A stretch of 64,000 nucleotides of DNA. It comes from Borreliella yangtzensis. GTDB taxonomy: Bacteria; Spirochaetota; Spirochaetia; Borreliales; Borreliaceae. This document shows, piece after piece, positions 1-10,689 of this stretch. The notes below the pieces were generated by a model that saw only the letters and a list, made by a program, of their open reading frames with translations, was not told the DNA's origin and made no database searches. Position numbers and translations under genes: made by a program. The stretch is from positions 157,357-221,356 of the forward strand of contig NZ_JACHFG010000002.1 of NCBI RefSeq assembly GCF_014201775.1, read 5' to 3'. Position 1 is the first letter of the stretch; the number at the start of each line of letters is the position of its first letter.

Positions 1-924
1 GATACTTATACTGTTCTTTCGGTTAAGGGGCAAAGTCGACTTGGGGGTAATGATTTTAATAAAATTATCGAAAAGCATGTTTTAGATAGTTTTAAAAACG
101 AATATCCTGATTTTAATTTAGAAGATGTTTTGCTTCTTGAACAGTTAAGAGAACGAATTGAAGAGGGTAAAAAAAATTTATCTGTTATGGAAGAGGTTGA
201 CATTACTTTGCTTTTCCTCGATGGCAAGCATTTAAATTATAAGCTTAAAAGAAGTGAATTTAATTCAATGATAAGTGAATATATTGACAAAACTATTCAC
301 TTATCTATGGAATGTATTGCTGATTCTGGAGTTGATATTAGTAGTATTTCGAAAATCATACTTTCTGGTGGTTCAACAAGGATCCCCTTGATTGAAAAAG
401 TTTTAAAAGAATCTTTCCCTTCTGTTTCTATTTTAGATTCTTTAAATCAAGATGAAGTTGTAGCTATTGGTGCAGGTATTCATGCTTTTAGTCTTTCTAG
501 AAACGACTCTGTTATTAAGTTTAAAGATGTAACTCCTTATTCTCTTGGTCTTGAGATAAAGGGTAATGAATTTTTTACTTTAATAGAAAGAAATACTGCT
601 TTGCCGATTTCTAGAAGCAAGTTATTTACTACTACCAATGATTATCAAGATGAAATTGAAATTCATATACTTCAGGGCGAATATAAAAAAGCTTCTTTGA
701 ATTATTCTATAGGTAGGTTTTCTTTTGGCAATATTCAAAAAGCTTTAAAAGGAATTCCCAAAATAGAGGTACTTTTTACTTTAAATGAAAGTGGTATTTT
801 GAGTGTTAATGCAAAAGATTTAGCGACAAATTCTTCTAATTTTATTGAAATAAAAATTACAAGTTCATCTGACAGTGTAGTAAAAGAAAGTCTTTCAAGT
901 ACTTTTACAAGCATTATTGATTAA
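1..924 (+). CDS. Hsp70/DnaK-like chaperone, C-terminal part (5' end outside window)
   Basis: The reading frame is open from base 1, so the N-terminal part of the ATPase domain is missing; 307 residues are visible. The ATPase-domain signature LSGGSTRIPL and the phosphate-loop region before it are clear, followed by the interdomain linker DVTPYSLGLEI and a beta-sandwich substrate-binding domain (ILQGEYKKA, GIPKIEVLF, SGILSVNAKD). The protein then stops about 30 residues after the sandwich, so the alpha-helical lid of classical DnaK (roughly the last 130 residues) is absent. It is therefore a divergent Hsp70, corresponding to the gene called dnaK-1 (BB0264) in B31 and not the main DnaK. It probably binds peptides with fast exchange. 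It converges on lepB with only 10 bases between the stops. Family assignment is secure; the specific role is unknown. Confidence 0.9.
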   Translation, partial: DTYTVLSVKGQSRLGGNDFNKIIEKHVLDSFKNEYPDFNLEDVLLLEQLRERIEEGKKNLSVMEEVDITLLFLDGKHLNYKLKRSEFNSMISEYIDKTIHLSMECIADSGVDISSISKIILSGGSTRIPLIEKVLKESFPSVSILDSLNQDEVVAIGAGIHAFSLSRNDSVIKFKDVTPYSLGLEIKGNEFFTLIERNTALPISRSKLFTTTNDYQDEIEIHILQGEYKKASLNYSIGRFSFGNIQKALKGIPKIEVLFTLNESGILSVNAKDLATNSSNFIEIKITSSSDSVVKESLSSTFTSIID

Positions 925-934
925 AAACTCATAT

Positions 935-1441
935 TTAAAAGTAATAAATTATTTTTCCCAATATGTTATCGATTTTTACAAATCCGTAGTCTCTTGAGTC
1001 TAACGAAGTCTGTTTATTTTCTCCTATGACTAAATAGTGATCATCAGGAATTTTTTTATTATTTTTTTTTAAAACATTTTCATCTATTTTAAAGTTTAAG
1101 TCATGTATGCATATTTTATTTTTTTCTATCTGTTTAAATTTCTCTCCTGGAATTGCAAATATTTTTTTAATGGCAATTTTGTTTGTTATAGGATCTTTAA
1201 TAATTACCATTTCATTTTTTTTTGGGTTTTTCCATAATAGAAGGTATTTTTTGTGATTTTTAAGTCTAAGTCCATATTCAAATTTATGACTTACAATCCA
1301 ATTTTTTTCAAATATTGTTGGGGTCATTGATTCACCTTTTACTATGTAGAATGATAATAACAACTTTATTAAGGCTATTAAAAATAAAGAAGCAGCTAAA
1401 AATGACGCCAGTTCATATTTGTGAGCTTTAAATATTCTCAT
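935..1441 (-). CDS. lepB: Signal peptidase I
   Basis: 168 residues, within the size of compact signal peptidases I. One N-terminal membrane segment (about residues 11-34) is followed directly by the box B motif GESMTPT with catalytic Ser38. Box D (IAIKKIFAIPGE) supplies the general-base lysine, Lys92, and box E reads GENKQTSLDSRDYG. The enzyme sits in the inner membrane with its active site in the periplasm and cleaves Sec signal peptides from exported proteins. Borrelia chromosomes carry more than one lepB paralogue; this corresponds to BB0263. It is divergent from the LysM/M23 gene, with about 60 bases between starts. Confidence 0.93.
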   Translation of the reverse strand: MRIFKAHKYELASFLAASLFLIALIKLLLSFYIVKGESMTPTIFEKNWIVSHKFEYGLRLKNHKKYLLLWKNPKKNEMVIIKDPITNKIAIKKIFAIPGEKFKQIEKNKICIHDLNFKIDENVLKKNNKKIPDDHYLVIGENKQTSLDSRDYGFVKIDNILGKIIYYF

Positions 1442-1502
1442 AACTTTTAAACAATGCTTTCATTGAAATTCAATTTTCCATTGTATAATGAAATAGCATG
1501 TT

Positions 1503-2735
1503 ATGATTATACCAAAAAAGAAGCAAAGGGTAGAAAAACGTAAAAAAAATTTTTTATTCAATAATAAGAGGAATATTAATTTTGAATTAAAGGATTTTGT
1601 CAATATTAGGGATATTAGCAAAAAAAGAAAAAAAGCTTTCAAGTGTAAAAGCTTTTTTAAAAAAGCTTCTTTATTTTTTTATAAATTTAAAATACAAAAT
1701 ATTAATCATTATGAATATAAATATTATTATAGGGGCTTTAAAGAGAAAGTTTTTGACATTTTTAACTTAAAATTTGATTATAAGTTTGTTTTCAAGTTTA
1801 ATGCGATAATCTTTATTTTTATATTAATATTTTATGTTAATATTTTTTCTTACTATGGTTCATATATTTTTTTAAATAGACTCACTTTTCCCAAAGATTA
1901 TTTTATTGATACATTTTTATATTATAGCGATCAAGATGTAGCGCAAATTAGTAGTTATTTGCTTGAATCTAATGTTTCTTCAAATGTTCCTGAATTTAAA
2001 AAAAATTTTGTATTAAAGGTATTTGACCATAAAATTAAGCCTGGAGAGACGCTCTCTCATATTGCAGCTAGATATCAGATAACCAGTGAAACTTTGATTT
2101 CTTTTAATGAAATTAAAGATGTAAGAAATATTAAGCCAAATTCAGTTATTAAAGTTCCTAATATGAAAGGTATTATTTATGTTGTTAAAAAAAATGATTC
2201 TATTTCATCTATAGCTAGTGCTTATAATGTTCCCAAGGTGGATATTTTAGATTCTAATAATCTTGATAATGAAGTTTTATTTTTGGGGCAAAAATTGTTT
2301 ATTCCTGGAGGAAGATTGCCCAAAGATTTTTTAAAAGAGGTACTAGGGGAGACTTTTATTTATCCTGTACAAGGCGTTATTACTTCAGGATATGGTTATC
2401 GACCAGATCCGTTTACAGGGGTTATTAGCTTTCACAATGGAATAGATATTGCAAATTTAGCCAATACTCCCATTAAGGCCTCAAGAGAGGGCATTGTTGT
2501 AACCGTGGGATTTAATGCGGGGGGATATGGTAAATATATTGTTATTTCTCACAGTAACGGATTTCAAACTTTATATGCGCATTTAAATTCTTTTGCTGTT
2601 AAAGTTGGGAAAAAAGTTTCAAGGGGGGCAGTAATAGGCTATATGGGAAGTACTGGCTATAGCACAGGCAATCACTTACATTTTACTATTTTTAAGAATG
2701 GCAAAACCGAAAATCCTATGAAATATTTAAGGTAG
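1503..2735 (+). CDS. LysM and M23 (LytM-type) peptidase-domain protein
   Basis: 410 residues. A very basic, Lys-rich cytoplasmic N-terminus (about 1-95) precedes one membrane segment (about 100-124), then two LysM peptidoglycan-binding modules (about 176-219, starting HKIKPGETL, and 226-268) and a C-terminal M23 domain (about 285-410). The zinc-site motifs are intact: HNGID gives His311 and Asp315, and HLHF gives His391 and His393, so it is probably an active peptidoglycan endopeptidase facing the periplasm. The family cuts peptide cross-links or activates amidases during growth and division. It is one of three M23 proteins in the window. The TPR gene that follows lies on the opposite strand, with 6 bases between stops. 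Confidence 0.9.
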   Translation: MIIPKKKQRVEKRKKNFLFNNKRNINFELKDFVNIRDISKKRKKAFKCKSFFKKASLFFYKFKIQNINHYEYKYYYRGFKEKVFDIFNLKFDYKFVFKFNAIIFIFILIFYVNIFSYYGSYIFLNRLTFPKDYFIDTFLYYSDQDVAQISSYLLESNVSSNVPEFKKNFVLKVFDHKIKPGETLSHIAARYQITSETLISFNEIKDVRNIKPNSVIKVPNMKGIIYVVKKNDSISSIASAYNVPKVDILDSNNLDNEVLFLGQKLFIPGGRLPKDFLKEVLGETFIYPVQGVITSGYGYRPDPFTGVISFHNGIDIANLANTPIKASREGIVVTVGFNAGGYGKYIVISHSNGFQTLYAHLNSFAVKVGKKVSRGAVIGYMGSTGYSTGNHLHFTIFKNGKTENPMKYLR

Positions 2736-2741
2736 TATTAT

Positions 2742-4124
2742 TCATGTGTATTTGGATATGTTAATTTTTTTAAGTATTTGAGTTAATTTTTTGCCTTCTA
2801 CTAGATCAATAAGCCTTCCTTCAATCATTTGTTTAGCTTTTAAAGAGAATTTTGATGGAGCAATGCAGAGTCCTTTTATTTTATTTTCTTTTATTTTTGA
2901 AATGAAATCTTTTAAGAATAATTCACCAAAAGTATCTTGTTCAGTTCTTACAAAGCGTACTATTAAATTTTCTTCCCACTGATTGTTAGCTAAGTGAAAG
3001 TTCATATCAATAAATTGCGATGTTATTTCGTTTATTTTAGAATCTCTTACTTGGAACTTATTTAAATATAGTTTTAAAATAATTTCATTTGCTATTTTCT
3101 CAAAATTTTCTTTTGAACTGCGCAAATATATTCTTAGCGCTATGTTTTCATTTAATTTTTTGCTAAATTCTAATTTTTCTTTAATTTTTTTGTAATTTGG
3201 ATCAATATCTTCAACTTTGCTAAAAGCTTCTGTAGCTTTTTGATAATTTTCAACAGAGATTTGGAGTTCTCCAAGATTATAAAATAATTCAAGGAAAACT
3301 TTTTTAGGCAAATCAGGTTTTACTTTTATTATTTCTTTAATATTTTGTTCTAATTTTTCTAATTCTTTATTTTTTGAATGAATCTCAGATGTAATTAATA
3401 AAGCCTCATAAATCATTCCATCTTTTTGTTTTATTTTGTTAGCAATTTCTAGTGCCAGATGATCTTGATTCATTTTTGATAAGGACTTAGCATATGCTAA
3501 AAGAGCGTCAATGTCGCTTTGTATGTGTTTTTTTATATTATTAAATATTCCAGCAGCTTTTCGGTAGCTTTCCAAATTAAATAAAGCTATTCCTATGTGT
3601 TTTAGGATATCGTTATTATTTTTATTAAACTTGTAGACTTTTTTAAGATAGTATAGAGCTTCTTTATACATTTCGTTTTTTAAGAATGCTATACCAAGAT
3701 AATAATTTGCATCCTCATCTGATTTTTTTATCAGATAAGCTTTTTTTAAAAATTCTAAGGCTTCTCTGTTAAAATTTCTTTTAAGGTTATAAAATCCATA
3801 GCTTAAAAAAGCTTTAAATGTATTTATTTCTTGGCTTATTGGATTGTCCTCTATTAATTGGCATAATTTTTTTGCATATTTTATACCATTTTCATAGTCT
3901 TTATTTTTGTAGTAATAATTATTTAAAATTTCAAGAGCACCTATTTCGTTTGGATTTGTTTTTAATAGAGAAATTGCTCTTTCGATTAATTTTTGTGTTC
4001 TCTCGTCATCTTTTTTTATTTTTCCTCTAGTTTTTCCTATTGTAAGTTTTAATGCTATTTTAAAAAATAAAAATACTAAAATAAATACTGTTAATGAAGA
4101 GATTACTATAAATAGCGATAACAC
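2742..4124 (-). CDS. Membrane-anchored TPR protein of unknown function
   Basis: 460 residues. An N-terminal hydrophobic segment (about 1-27) anchors a largely soluble protein with tandem TPR-like helical hairpins between about residues 40 and 310 (for example YYLGIAFLKNEMYKEALYYL and LGELQISVENYQKATEAF). The last 130 residues are not TPR and have no family I recognise. TPR arrays are protein-binding scaffolds, so a role in assembling an envelope complex is plausible but inferred. The gene corresponds to BB0261. It is divergent from the next plus-strand gene across a 200-base AT-rich region. Confidence 0.8.
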   Translation of the reverse strand: MLSLFIVISSLTVFILVFLFFKIALKLTIGKTRGKIKKDDERTQKLIERAISLLKTNPNEIGALEILNNYYYKNKDYENGIKYAKKLCQLIEDNPISQEINTFKAFLSYGFYNLKRNFNREALEFLKKAYLIKKSDEDANYYLGIAFLKNEMYKEALYYLKKVYKFNKNNNDILKHIGIALFNLESYRKAAGIFNNIKKHIQSDIDALLAYAKSLSKMNQDHLALEIANKIKQKDGMIYEALLITSEIHSKNKELEKLEQNIKEIIKVKPDLPKKVFLELFYNLGELQISVENYQKATEAFSKVEDIDPNYKKIKEKLEFSKKLNENIALRIYLRSSKENFEKIANEIILKLYLNKFQVRDSKINEITSQFIDMNFHLANNQWEENLIVRFVRTEQDTFGELFLKDFISKIKENKIKGLCIAPSKFSLKAKQMIEGRLIDLVEGKKLTQILKKINISKYT

Positions 4125-4245
4125 TTGTATTGCTCCTAAATTTAAAATATCTCATTAATTTGCATCATCATAGCTACTTTTAATAAAAGCTATTTACTTA
4201 AAATAAAAGTAATTTGTAAGTTGAACATCACATTATTTATATTAT

Positions 4246-4277
4246 ATTATAGTTATAATAATAATGATAACTATAAT
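4246..4277. repeat. 11-bp inverted repeat in divergent intergenic region
   Basis: Perfect arms ATTATAGTTAT (4246-4256) and ATAACTATAAT (4267-4277) are separated by 10 bases. They lie in the 200-base gap between the divergently transcribed TPR gene and the acidic membrane protein gene, 50-80 bases upstream of the latter's TTG start. The position suits an operator or a 5' leader hairpin. In DNA this AT-rich short palindromes are common, so function is a guess. Confidence 0.35.
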
Positions 4278-4326
4278 TACTATATAAGTTTGGTTTCAAT
4301 AAAATAAAGCAAAGAGGTTGTAATTT

Positions 4327-5328
4327 TTGAAAGGGTTTTTAGCGATAAAATTATCTGATAATGAGTATTATTCAGTTTTAAATTTAGATGATAGTTCTGT
4401 TAAGAAAGTAATATTAGGTAAGATTGCAGGTGATACTAGCATTAAGTTGAATTTTTATGTTAGTGAATATGAAGATTTTTCAGATCCTTTTTTAGTTGGT
4501 TCTTTTTTCTTGGATAATTTAAAAAAGGAAAGCCCGAGTATCAATGTTTATTTTAAGGTTATGAATGAAATACTTTATGTTTATAGTGAATCTGATGGGA
4601 TTGAAAATAAATCGAAGTTTGATTTAGGTCTTATAAATTTTAGTCAAACTTTTGAAGGATCTAATAAAGGGAACTTTTTAGATGATTTTAAAAGCGACGT
4701 TAGCAATGATTTATCTGTTGAAAATTTGGGTTCTGAATTTGATTTAAATTTTGAAGAGAAAGATGATTTTGTTAAAAAAGATACTTCTGATTCAAGTATT
4801 CCTACTACTAATTCTTTAGATCTGAAATCCAAAGAAAATCAAAAAATTGAGTCAAAGGATTCAGATTTTAAAAATTTTGATACTAGTTATGGTAGTGATG
4901 TTGATTCTAAAGATTTTAATTTAGAAAATAAAAAATTAGAGTATATTGATGAGGAACCTTTTAATATTAATAATTTTGAGTTTCAAAAATTAGAAGAATT
5001 TTCTTCAGAAGAAGAAAATTTGCATGATTTAAGCGTTGAGGACATTATTGCAGATATTGACAAAGATTTAATAGATACTTCAGATGAGGATGTTGAGCTA
5101 GATCTTAGAGAAGATTTTGATAGTGATGTGGTGAAAAATAATTTTAAATTAAATTCAGGTGAAAGAGCAGTTCATTCTCCTATGCTATATTTAAGTCTTA
5201 TTTCTCTTTTTCTTTTGATATTTTTTTCTTTGTTTTTAGTTTTTTCAAAAATTTTAAAACCTAGAGATTTTGTCTCATACTGCTTTGAATGTGATAAAAA
5301 GAAAATTGAGAGATATGGAAAAGATTGA
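4327..5328 (+). CDS. Acidic protein with C-terminal membrane segment, unknown function
   Basis: 333 residues starting at TTG, preceded by AAGAGG at 4311-4316. Residues 1-100 look like a small beta-rich domain. Residues about 110-275 are a very Asp/Glu/Ser-rich low-complexity stretch, and a single hydrophobic segment (about 284-308) near the C-terminus is followed by a short basic tail containing two cysteines. The bulk is therefore probably cytoplasmic, with a tail anchor. It begins the plus-strand cluster with slt, uppP and ftsK, which links it by position to envelope biogenesis. It corresponds to BB0260; I recognise no family. Confidence 0.72.
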   Translation: MKGFLAIKLSDNEYYSVLNLDDSSVKKVILGKIAGDTSIKLNFYVSEYEDFSDPFLVGSFFLDNLKKESPSINVYFKVMNEILYVYSESDGIENKSKFDLGLINFSQTFEGSNKGNFLDDFKSDVSNDLSVENLGSEFDLNFEEKDDFVKKDTSDSSIPTTNSLDLKSKENQKIESKDSDFKNFDTSYGSDVDSKDFNLENKKLEYIDEEPFNINNFEFQKLEEFSSEEENLHDLSVEDIIADIDKDLIDTSDEDVELDLREDFDSDVVKNNFKLNSGERAVHSPMLYLSLISLFLLIFFSLFLVFSKILKPRDFVSYCFECDKKKIERYGKD

Positions 5329-5329
5329 T

Positions 5330-7483
5330 ATGTCTAACAGAAGTTGTTTCCTATTGCACAATTTCCTTTTTATTTTTTTATTTTTAAGTTTATTTTCTTG
5401 CTTTGTGAAAAAAGAAATTTCAAGTAGTGATTTTATTAAGGCACATTCAAAAGAGTTTGATTTAAATAATTTGAATTGGTTATGGAATTTTGATTATTCA
5501 AAAAAGAATTTTGATAAGTATTTTAACATAGATCAAAGTTCTTATATATATGTTGCTTATTTATTTAAAAAAATAGGATTTGAAGAAAAATTTGTAGAGT
5601 ATATGAAAAAGGCTATAGATTATGGGGATAATATTTCATCGCAATTTGCTGGAATTAAACTTATTGAGCATTTTAATTCAATAAAAGATTATTTTGCGTC
5701 TGAATTGATCGGAGAGAGACTTTATAAAAAATACGAAAATAATAAATTTATTATACTAGGATACTTTAAGAGTCTTTATTGGCAAAAGAAAAACGATAAA
5801 GCGCTTAGTCTTTTAAACAGGCTTGATAAGATGAAATTTTCTGATTATCAAGAAAATGAAAATATTTTATTAAAAGCAGCTCTTTATCTTAATCTTTCTA
5901 ATGTAAGTGAGTCAAAAATTTACTTTAATAAACTTTTTGAGAATTTGCCAGCAAATTATTTACATGTAAGAGCCTATGATTACTTTATTATTGAAAATAA
6001 GTCTAAGTATTTTGGTACAAATTTTTTAAATCTTGTTAAATTTAAATATGAAGTGGCAAATGGTAATTTTAATAGTGCAATAAATATATTGAATAAAAAT
6101 GGTTTGAGCGACTATTATGACAATAATATTGTATTAAGCGATGTTTATAAGGCTTTTATTAGTTCTGGTAAAATTTCAAATGCTTTAACATTTTTTAATA
6201 AAATAAAAAGTAAATATAAAAATTATTATTTGGGCATTTTAAATCTTAAGGGAAAAAATAATTTAGGTCTTCTTATTTTAAAAGAATATCTTGAAGGCGT
6301 GAATCTTAATAATGAAATTAATAGGATTGCTTTGCTTAATACGGCTTTTAGTAATTTACTTTTTACTAAAAGTGCCAGAGATTATTTTGCCGAAAGCGTA
6401 GCTAAGTTTTATACTGAGAGTGATAAAAAAAATTCTACTTTTATTAAGATTTTAGAAGAGTATATTTTGGAATCAATTCAGCTTGAAGACTATGACAACA
6501 TTTATAAACTTTATTCTAATGCTAAAAAAGTTATTTCTGATTCTATTTTATCTAAGCTTGCCTTTATTAATGCAAGGCTTATTTACCATAAATTAATTAA
6601 ACCCAGTGTAAGTGGAGAATATAAGAGCCTTTTGCATTCTGCGGTTAATTATGATAAATGGTCATATTCTTCATTTATGAGTAGATATTTATTAGATCAA
6701 AATATTGATGAATTTTTTACAAGTGGGCTTGATGTTAAATATGAGCAATCTGATTATGAGATTTTTTTGGAGGGTTTTTTAAAATTTAATCTTTGTCATT
6801 ATGTCAGAGGTTTTATTTCTGAGGATTTTAAGAATGGATATAAATTTTCGCTCGATTTTTATCGAAGAGTGTACGATGAACTTTTAAAGAGTGAAAATTA
6901 TTACGACGCAACTCTTGTTATTAATTATCTTGTAAGTCAAGATGAATCTGCTTTAATGGAAAGTGACTATAAAAGGCTTTATCCTTATTTGTATGGATCT
7001 TTGGTAGAATATTGGGCTAAAAGGCGTGGGCTTGAAACTAGTATTGTATTTTCTTTAATAAAAGCGGAAAGCAGCTTTGAGAAAAATGCTGTTTCAAAGC
7101 CAGGTGCTGTTGGACTTATGCAAATTATGCCGGCAACAGCAAATGATATTTCTAAAGAACTTAAATATTTTGATTACGATTTAAAGACTCCAAAAGATAA
7201 TATAATAATTGGGACATATTATTTAAAAAAAAGAATATCTACAACTGGCAGTCTTTATAAGGCTCTTGCATCTTACAATGGGGGTATTGGTAATGTTAGA
7301 AAGTGGGAAAAGAGTTATGGACATTTATCGAAAGAGCTTTTTATTGAAGCAATTCCTTTTAGTCAAACTAGAAATTATATTAAAAAAATATTAGTTTATT
7401 CGGTATTTTATGATGCTTTGTATGAAAAGAAGGGAATAGATTCAGTAATAGTTAAAATTATGGGCGAATTTCCCAAAAATTAG
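5330..7483 (+). CDS. slt: Soluble lytic murein transglycosylase-like lipoprotein
   Basis: An upstream ATG at 5270 would overlap the previous gene by 59 bases and hide the export signal. ATG 5330 has GGAAAAG six bases upstream and gives [12 protein letters not shown], a hydrophobic core and the lipobox LFSC, with Cys24 as the lipidation site. From there the protein has 717 residues: a long alpha-helical, TPR-like solenoid resembling the U-domain of Slt70, then a lysozyme-like SLT domain (about 565-690). Motifs are IKAESSF (catalytic Glu580), [13 protein letters not shown] and [12 protein letters not shown]. It cleaves the glycan backbone with formation of 1,6-anhydroMurNAc. It starts just after the stop of the preceding gene, and uppP follows 14 bases downstream, so an operon is likely. 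Confidence 0.9.
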   Translation: MSNRSCFLLHNFLFIFLFLSLFSCFVKKEISSSDFIKAHSKEFDLNNLNWLWNFDYSKKNFDKYFNIDQSSYIYVAYLFKKIGFEEKFVEYMKKAIDYGDNISSQFAGIKLIEHFNSIKDYFASELIGERLYKKYENNKFIILGYFKSLYWQKKNDKALSLLNRLDKMKFSDYQENENILLKAALYLNLSNVSESKIYFNKLFENLPANYLHVRAYDYFIIENKSKYFGTNFLNLVKFKYEVANGNFNSAINILNKNGLSDYYDNNIVLSDVYKAFISSGKISNALTFFNKIKSKYKNYYLGILNLKGKNNLGLLILKEYLEGVNLNNEINRIALLNTAFSNLLFTKSARDYFAESVAKFYTESDKKNSTFIKILEEYILESIQLEDYDNIYKLYSNAKKVISDSILSKLAFINARLIYHKLIKPSVSGEYKSLLHSAVNYDKWSYSSFMSRYLLDQNIDEFFTSGLDVKYEQSDYEIFLEGFLKFNLCHYVRGFISEDFKNGYKFSLDFYRRVYDELLKSENYYDATLVINYLVSQDESALMESDYKRLYPYLYGSLVEYWAKRRGLETSIVFSLIKAESSFEKNAVSKPGAVGLMQIMPATANDISKELKYFDYDLKTPKDNIIIGTYYLKKRISTTGSLYKALASYNGGIGNVRKWEKSYGHLSKELFIEAIPFSQTRNYIKKILVYSVFYDALYEKKGIDSVIVKIMGEFPKN

Positions 7484-7497
7484 TATCGGAGCATTTA

Positions 7498-8298
7498 ATG
7501 ACAAATATTTTAAGTGCAATTATTTTGGGGATTGTTCAAGGTATTACAGAGTTTTTACCAATATCTAGTTCGGGACATTTGTTACTTTTTGGTCATTTTA
7601 TGCAGTTAAAGCTCCCAATAATATTTGATATTTATTTACACCTTGCAACAGTTTTAGTTGTTATTATTTATTATCGTAAAAGAATTTTAGAACTTTTTTT
7701 AACTTTTATTAGATTCTTTTTAAGAAAAACTAGTAAATCTGATTTAACAAATTTAAAATTAATGTTTCTAATATTAATAATAACTATTGTTACCGGAGTT
7801 GTTGGAATTTTTATTTCAAAATATGAGAGAATGTTCACATTGCCTTTTGTTTTAATTAATTTTATTATAACAGGTATTTTAATCTTGATGCTAGAATTTA
7901 ATTTTTTTAAAATTAATTTTAAAGATAATATTCTGTTAGTAGGAATTTTTATGGGGCTGATGCAAGGCTTAGGCGCGCTTCCAGGAATATCTCGTTCAGG
8001 GATTACAATTTTTTCTGCGACGGTTCTTGGATTTAATAGAAAGAGTGCATTTGAAATTTCATTTTTGTCTTTAATTCCAATAGTTTTTGGAGCAATTTTA
8101 TTAAAACATAAAGAATTTTATGATATTTTTATGGTTTTAAATTTTTTTGAAATAAACTTAGGAGCATTGGTTGCTTTTGTTGTTGGCATTTTTTCCATAA
8201 ATTTCTATTTTAAAATGCTTAGTAACAAAAAACTATATTATTTCTCAATATATTTATTTGCACTTTCAATTACAGTTTGTTATTTTGTTAAGATATGA
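7498..8298 (+). CDS. uppP: Undecaprenyl-diphosphate phosphatase
   Basis: 266 residues, normal for the BacA/UppP family, with about eight membrane segments. Both catalytic motifs are present: [14 protein letters not shown] (about 14-27, with Glu18) and PGISRSG (162-168). The enzyme removes a phosphate from undecaprenyl diphosphate at the outer face of the inner membrane and so recycles the lipid carrier for peptidoglycan synthesis. CGGAG stands about eight bases before the ATG. The gene overlaps ftsK by four bases (ATGA), which suggests translational coupling. Confidence 0.95.
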   Translation: MTNILSAIILGIVQGITEFLPISSSGHLLLFGHFMQLKLPIIFDIYLHLATVLVVIIYYRKRILELFLTFIRFFLRKTSKSDLTNLKLMFLILIITIVTGVVGIFISKYERMFTLPFVLINFIITGILILMLEFNFFKINFKDNILLVGIFMGLMQGLGALPGISRSGITIFSATVLGFNRKSAFEISFLSLIPIVFGAILLKHKEFYDIFMVLNFFEINLGALVAFVVGIFSINFYFKMLSNKKLYYFSIYLFALSITVCYFVKI

Positions 8299-10646
8299 AA
8301 GATTTTTATCAGTATTTTCAATTTTTGTTTTTTTTTATGCTTTCGGTCATTTCTTTTTCTCTTTTTGTAGCATTGACCCCTTTAAGCAATATGTTTATAT
8401 TTTTTGTTTTCAACCTAATAGGACAAATACTGCTTAATGTTTTTTCATTTTTGTCATTTTATTTAATAATTTATCCACTTGTTAATTGGTATGCTTACAA
8501 AAAGCATATTTTTACTAAACGATTTATATTTAATTGGAATTATACCGTAATATTGTTTTTTACTTTAATATTTTTAATAAAAATTAATTCTAATGTTGAA
8601 AAATCTTATTTTATTAAGATATTCCTTAGTAATTTTGGTATAACATTGGGGAATTTTTTTATTTTTATACTTTTAATTTTAGAATTTGTTGTTTGGATTT
8701 ATTTGAATTATGTCTTTTTCAAAGATGTTAATTTTATTTTAGATGCTTTTAAATTTTTAGAGTTTAAGATTAAAATTTTGTTTGAAAATATATTAAGTTA
8801 TTTCCCCTTTTCAAATTCATTGGATGTAAAAAAAGATATTAAAGTTTATGGGGATTTTTCAGAGGATCTAAAAAATTCTCAAGTTTTTGATGAGAAAAAA
8901 AATATTATTAATGATGAAGAATATCAAGCTTTATGGTCATTTAGTGCGTTTTTAAGAAGTAATAAAAAGCCTTCCAATGTTAATTTAGCCAAAACTGTTT
9001 TTGAAGGCTCAGATTCTAAAGAAGCAAGCTCTTTCGATAAGGAGACTTCAAATGATAATGCTTTAGATACAGATAAAATTGATGAGTCTTGTGAATATAA
9101 ATATTTGGACAATCTTGAAGATAATAAATTAATTATTAGTGGGAAGGTTAAGGCTTGTGAGATAAGGACTAAGGGTATAATTAGTCAAGTTGCTATTCCT
9201 TATAGTTATAACGAAAATGTCGTTTTGAATAAAAAAAACGATTCTTACGTTATTGATATTTCGGTTTTTGACCAGAAAGAGGTTAAAAATGATGTAGAGG
9301 ATATTGAATATGAGAAAGAAATTCAAAAGCAATCAATGATTCTCCAGGAGACATTAAAAGAGTTTAATATTAATGCTAAATTAATTGATATTATTAAAGG
9401 GCCTGTTGTGACAATGTATGCTGTTCGTCCGGATAAGGGAATTAAGCTTTCTAAGATTACTTCTATTTCTGATAATATTGCTTTAAGACTTGCAGCCATT
9501 AGGGTTAGGATTATTGCCCCAATTCCTGGCAGAGAAGCTGTAGGCATTGAAATTCCTAATAAAAGACGAGAGTTTATTTTAATTTCAGAGATAATAAACA
9601 GCAAGGAATTTAGGGGTGATTTTAGAATTCCTTTTGCTCTTGGAAAAGAGATTAGTGGCGAAAATATTGTTTTTGACCTTGTTAATTCTCCACATCTATT
9701 AATAGCTGGTGCAACTGGAGCAGGTAAATCGGTTTGTGTAAATTCTTTAATTGCTTCAATTATTTTTTCAAAATCTCCAGATGAAGTAAAATTAATTATG
9801 ATAGATCCCAAAATAGTGGAGCTTAAACTTTTTAATGATATTCCCCATTTATTAACTCCAGTTATTACAGATGTAAAGAGAGCTTTAGAAGCTCTTAGAT
9901 GGTGTCTTGATGAAATGGAGAGAAGGTATGTGCTTCTTGATAATTTATTGGTAAGAGATATTTCTTCTTATAATAAAAAGGTAAAAGATGAGAATTTAAA
10001 TTTAATGGTTTTGCCATATCTTGTAATAATTATTGATGAATTTGCAGATCTTATTCTTTCTGCAAGAAAAGATTTGGAAAATTTAATTTCTAGGCTTGCT
10101 GCAATGGCTAGAGCTGTAGGAATTCATTTGGTTCTTGCAACTCAAAGACCTTCAGTTGATGTTATTACTGGAGTAATAAAAGCCAATTTTCCTTCAAGGA
10201 TTTCTTTTATGGTGGCCAGCTCTATGGATTCTAGAATAATTCTTGGATCTTCTGGCGCTGAAAAGCTTTTAGGAAAGGGAGATATGCTTTATATTAGCTC
10301 TTTAAATCCTTTCCCTCAAAGAATTCAAGGTGGATTTTTAAAGGAAAGAGAGGTTTATAGACTTGTTGAGGAGGTCAAAAAATTTGGTTCTCCAAATTAT
10401 ATTGATGATGAAATATTTATTGATAGTGTTAAAGAGACAGATTTAGTTGCTCTTGGCCCTTCTGATGAGCCAATGTTTGATGAAGCTCTTGAGATTGTTA
10501 AAACTACAAGAAAAGCATCAGCATCTTATCTGCAAAGAAGATTAAAGATAGGCTACAATAGGGCAGCTAGAATTATTGAAATTATGGAAGATATGGGATA
10601 TGTAGGACCTGTTAATGGATCAAAACCAAGAGAGGTATTAATTTAA
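8295..10646 (+). CDS. ftsK: DNA translocase FtsK/SpoIIIE
   Basis: 783 residues. About four membrane segments fill residues 1-160, a charged linker follows, and the motor spans about 330-700. Walker A GATGAGKS lies at about 474-481, Walker B reads IIIDEFADL, and the ATQRPSVDV motif is present. A C-terminal winged-helix gamma domain (about 715-783, with [17 protein letters not shown]) would bind the DNA sequences that orient translocation. The protein pumps chromosomal DNA through the division septum. It is the last gene of the slt-uppP-ftsK group and converges on rpsU. Confidence 0.95.
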   Translation: MKDFYQYFQFLFFFMLSVISFSLFVALTPLSNMFIFFVFNLIGQILLNVFSFLSFYLIIYPLVNWYAYKKHIFTKRFIFNWNYTVILFFTLIFLIKINSNVEKSYFIKIFLSNFGITLGNFFIFILLILEFVVWIYLNYVFFKDVNFILDAFKFLEFKIKILFENILSYFPFSNSLDVKKDIKVYGDFSEDLKNSQVFDEKKNIINDEEYQALWSFSAFLRSNKKPSNVNLAKTVFEGSDSKEASSFDKETSNDNALDTDKIDESCEYKYLDNLEDNKLIISGKVKACEIRTKGIISQVAIPYSYNENVVLNKKNDSYVIDISVFDQKEVKNDVEDIEYEKEIQKQSMILQETLKEFNINAKLIDIIKGPVVTMYAVRPDKGIKLSKITSISDNIALRLAAIRVRIIAPIPGREAVGIEIPNKRREFILISEIINSKEFRGDFRIPFALGKEISGENIVFDLVNSPHLLIAGATGAGKSVCVNSLIASIIFSKSPDEVKLIMIDPKIVELKLFNDIPHLLTPVITDVKRALEALRWCLDEMERRYVLLDNLLVRDISSYNKKVKDENLNLMVLPYLVIIIDEFADLILSARKDLENLISRLAAMARAVGIHLVLATQRPSVDVITGVIKANFPSRISFMVASSMDSRIILGSSGAEKLLGKGDMLYISSLNPFPQRIQGGFLKEREVYRLVEEVKKFGSPNYIDDEIFIDSVKETDLVALGPSDEPMFDEALEIVKTTRKASASYLQRRLKIGYNRAARIIEIMEDMGYVGPVNGSKPREVLI

Positions 10647-10676
10647 AATAAAGAGATATCCATTTGAACATCTCTT
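10646..10676 (-). terminator. Possible Rho-independent terminator downstream of rpsU
   Basis: The arms AAGAGAT (10651-10657) and ATCTCTT (10670-10676) form a 7-bp stem with a 12-base loop. Read on the minus strand the stem is followed by TATTTTAAATT, a modest U-tract, so it would terminate the recJ-M23-rpsU transcript. The stem is short and the loop long. Confidence 0.4.
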
Positions 10677-10689
10677 GTTATCGATCATT

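Noticed and set aside
5270..5329. Upstream ATG start for the transglycosylase gene
   Set aside because: It would add 20 residues before an obvious lipoprotein signal and overlap the previous gene by 59 bases; ATG 5330 has a better ribosome binding site.
9323..9811. 162-codon open frame antisense to ftsK
   Set aside because: It is a shadow of the ftsK motor domain; no ribosome binding site and no family match.
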